The translations under genes were made by a program, and so were the position numbers. A stretch of DNA of 64,000 nucleotides from G963667145 sp963676515 [NCBI: Candidatus Cloacimonadota bacterium]. GTDB lineage: Bacteria > Cloacimonadota > Cloacimonadia > G963667145. Location of the stretch: contig OY781061.1 in the NCBI GenBank assembly GCA_963676515.1, forward strand, positions 186,001 through 250,000. Direction: 5' to 3'. Below, piece by piece: positions 63,234 through 64,000 of this stretch. The notes beneath the pieces are model-generated. The model did not search any database. It worked only from the letters and a program-made list of their open reading frames with translations, and had not been told where the DNA came from. How positions within the stretch are numbered: the first letter of the stretch is position 1; each line of letters starts with the position of its first letter.

Positions 63234-64000
63234 GCAAACACCCTAGCAAAAATTTTATCAACATTGCCTAAAAAATTTTCTACTGAAAAAATATCCTCTA
63301 TCTGCTTTGGAGTTAAATATATTCTGGGCTCTTTTTTAACCAAAGTTTTAAGCTCTTTTCCTTCTTCCCAAGCACGATGTGCCAAAGATTGCACCAACTT
63401 ATAAGCTTCCTCGCGGAGCATCCCAGCCTTGGTCAGAGCCAACATCAATTTTTGAGAATAGATAATTCCTTTGGTCTTATGCAGATTATCGTTGATATTA
63501 TTTTCGAGCACATTCAGATTTGTCAGCACCTTGAGCATCCGTGCCAACATATAGTCGAGTAAAATAGAGCTATCTGTCAAAGTGATCCGCTCGCAAGAGG
63601 AGTTGGACAAGTCCCGCTCGTGCCACAGAGCGATATTTTCTAAGCCTGCCAAAGCATAGCCACGCATCACCCGAGAGAGTCCAGTTATATTCTCAGAGGA
63701 GATAGGATTTTTCTTGTGAGGCATTGCCGAAGAGCCTTTTTGACCTTTGCCAAAACCCTCTTCCAGCTCTCTTATCTCAGTTCTTTGCAGATTTCGTATC
63801 TCCACGGCTATCTTCTCCAAACAAGAGGCAACTAAAGCACAAAAATTCAAATACTCGGCTTGCCTATCTCTTTGCACTATTTGAGTGGAAATCTTGGCAA
63901 ATCCGATACCCAGAGAGGACAATGCTATCTCCTCTACCTCTGGCTCTGTAGCAGCAAAAGTGCCTACAGCCCCCGAAAGTTTGCCCACTGACACCCTTTT
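63230..64000 (-). CDS. purB: Adenylosuccinate lyase, 5' partial
   Basis: C-terminal 256 residues visible; the N-terminus lies beyond the right edge. Fumarase/aspartase signature GSSAMPHKKNPISSENI is present, along with GKLSGAVG and ALWHERDLSNSS, all typical for PurB of the bacterial short form. Splits adenylosuccinate and SAICAR in purine synthesis. Convergent with purU, which shares one-carbon and purine metabolism. Confidence 0.94.
   Translation of the reverse strand, partial: KRVSVGKLSGAVGTFAATEPEVEEIALSSLGIGFAKISTQIVQRDRQAEYLNFCALVASCLEKIAVEIRNLQRTEIRELEEGFGKGQKGSSAMPHKKNPISSENITGLSRVMRGYALAGLENIALWHERDLSNSSCERITLTDSSILLDYMLARMLKVLTNLNVLENNINDNLHKTKGIIYSQKLMLALTKAGMLREEAYKLVQSLAHRAWEEGKELKTLVKKEPRIYLTPKQIEDIFSVENFLGNVDKIFARVFA

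Overview
The window comes from a low-GC, Gram-negative, fermentative-looking bacterium. Lipid A genes (lpxD, a fused lpxC-fabZ, lpxA), a Skp-like chaperone and lipoprotein signals indicate an outer membrane. The LpxC-FabZ fusion, lamin-tail surface protein, GLUG-repeat protein, large TPR proteins with a BatE-like partner, and a REC plus PEP-synthase-like ATP-grasp protein together suggest the FCB group (Bacteroidetes/Cloacimonadota/Fibrobacteres side). A Cloacimonadota-like organism is my best guess, as inference only. Acetate kinase, PPi- and ATP-type phosphofructokinases, GAPDH and transketolase fit sugar fermentation with pyrophosphate-saving glycolysis.

Layout. 1-2.0 kb: arsenic-type operon (arsR, arsF-like lipoprotein, and an ArsG-like/COG0701 permease fusion that runs off the left edge). 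2.1-4.5 kb: two phosphofructokinases. 4.6-9.7 kb: GLUG-repeat exported protein, DUF374 acyltransferase, orphan RecB-type nuclease. 9.7-14.7 kb: divergent BMP-type nucleoside ABC transporter (binding protein on minus; ATPase and two permeases on plus). 14.7-27.4 kb: long minus-strand housekeeping run (TRIC channel, DUF1015, BatE-like, giant TPR, rsmA, cdsA, uppS, dgt, parvulin, a 59-aa gene, aspS, cyclophilin). 27.4-34.6 kb: accessory island with a 1.2 kb gene-free hairpin-rich zone, a two-gene membrane protein plus kinase-Nudix cassette, an FMN reductase, an IS256-family element inserted into tspO, and a PD-(D/E)XK-DUF5655 protein. 34.6-39.2 kb: rsgA, gap, ffh, TPR. 39.2-52.1 kb (minus): ackA, ndk, REC/ATP-grasp protein, lpxA/lpxC-fabZ/lpxD/skp, rpmB, dihydroorotase-like, lipoprotein, transketolase. 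52.1-54.3 kb (plus): PAP2, aroC, HPP. 54.3-59.7 kb (minus): SpoIIAA-TetR fusion, priA, lamin-tail protein. 59.9-64 kb: small protein, degenerate 5'-nucleotidase, murI, purU, and a partial purB on minus.

Most notable observations. (1) A complete 1,346-bp IS256-family element with imperfect 27-bp ends and an 8-bp target duplication splits tspO; removing it with one duplication copy restores an uninterrupted 167-codon frame. (2) A compact A+T-rich cassette pairs a four-TM protein with a P-loop kinase-Nudix fusion, a candidate undescribed (possibly defence) system. (3) The lamin-tail gene gains a signal peptide and an ideal Shine-Dalgarno only if it starts at ATA or ATT. (4) Several unusual fusions and one degenerate enzyme are present. 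I saw no tRNA, rRNA or CRISPR array.
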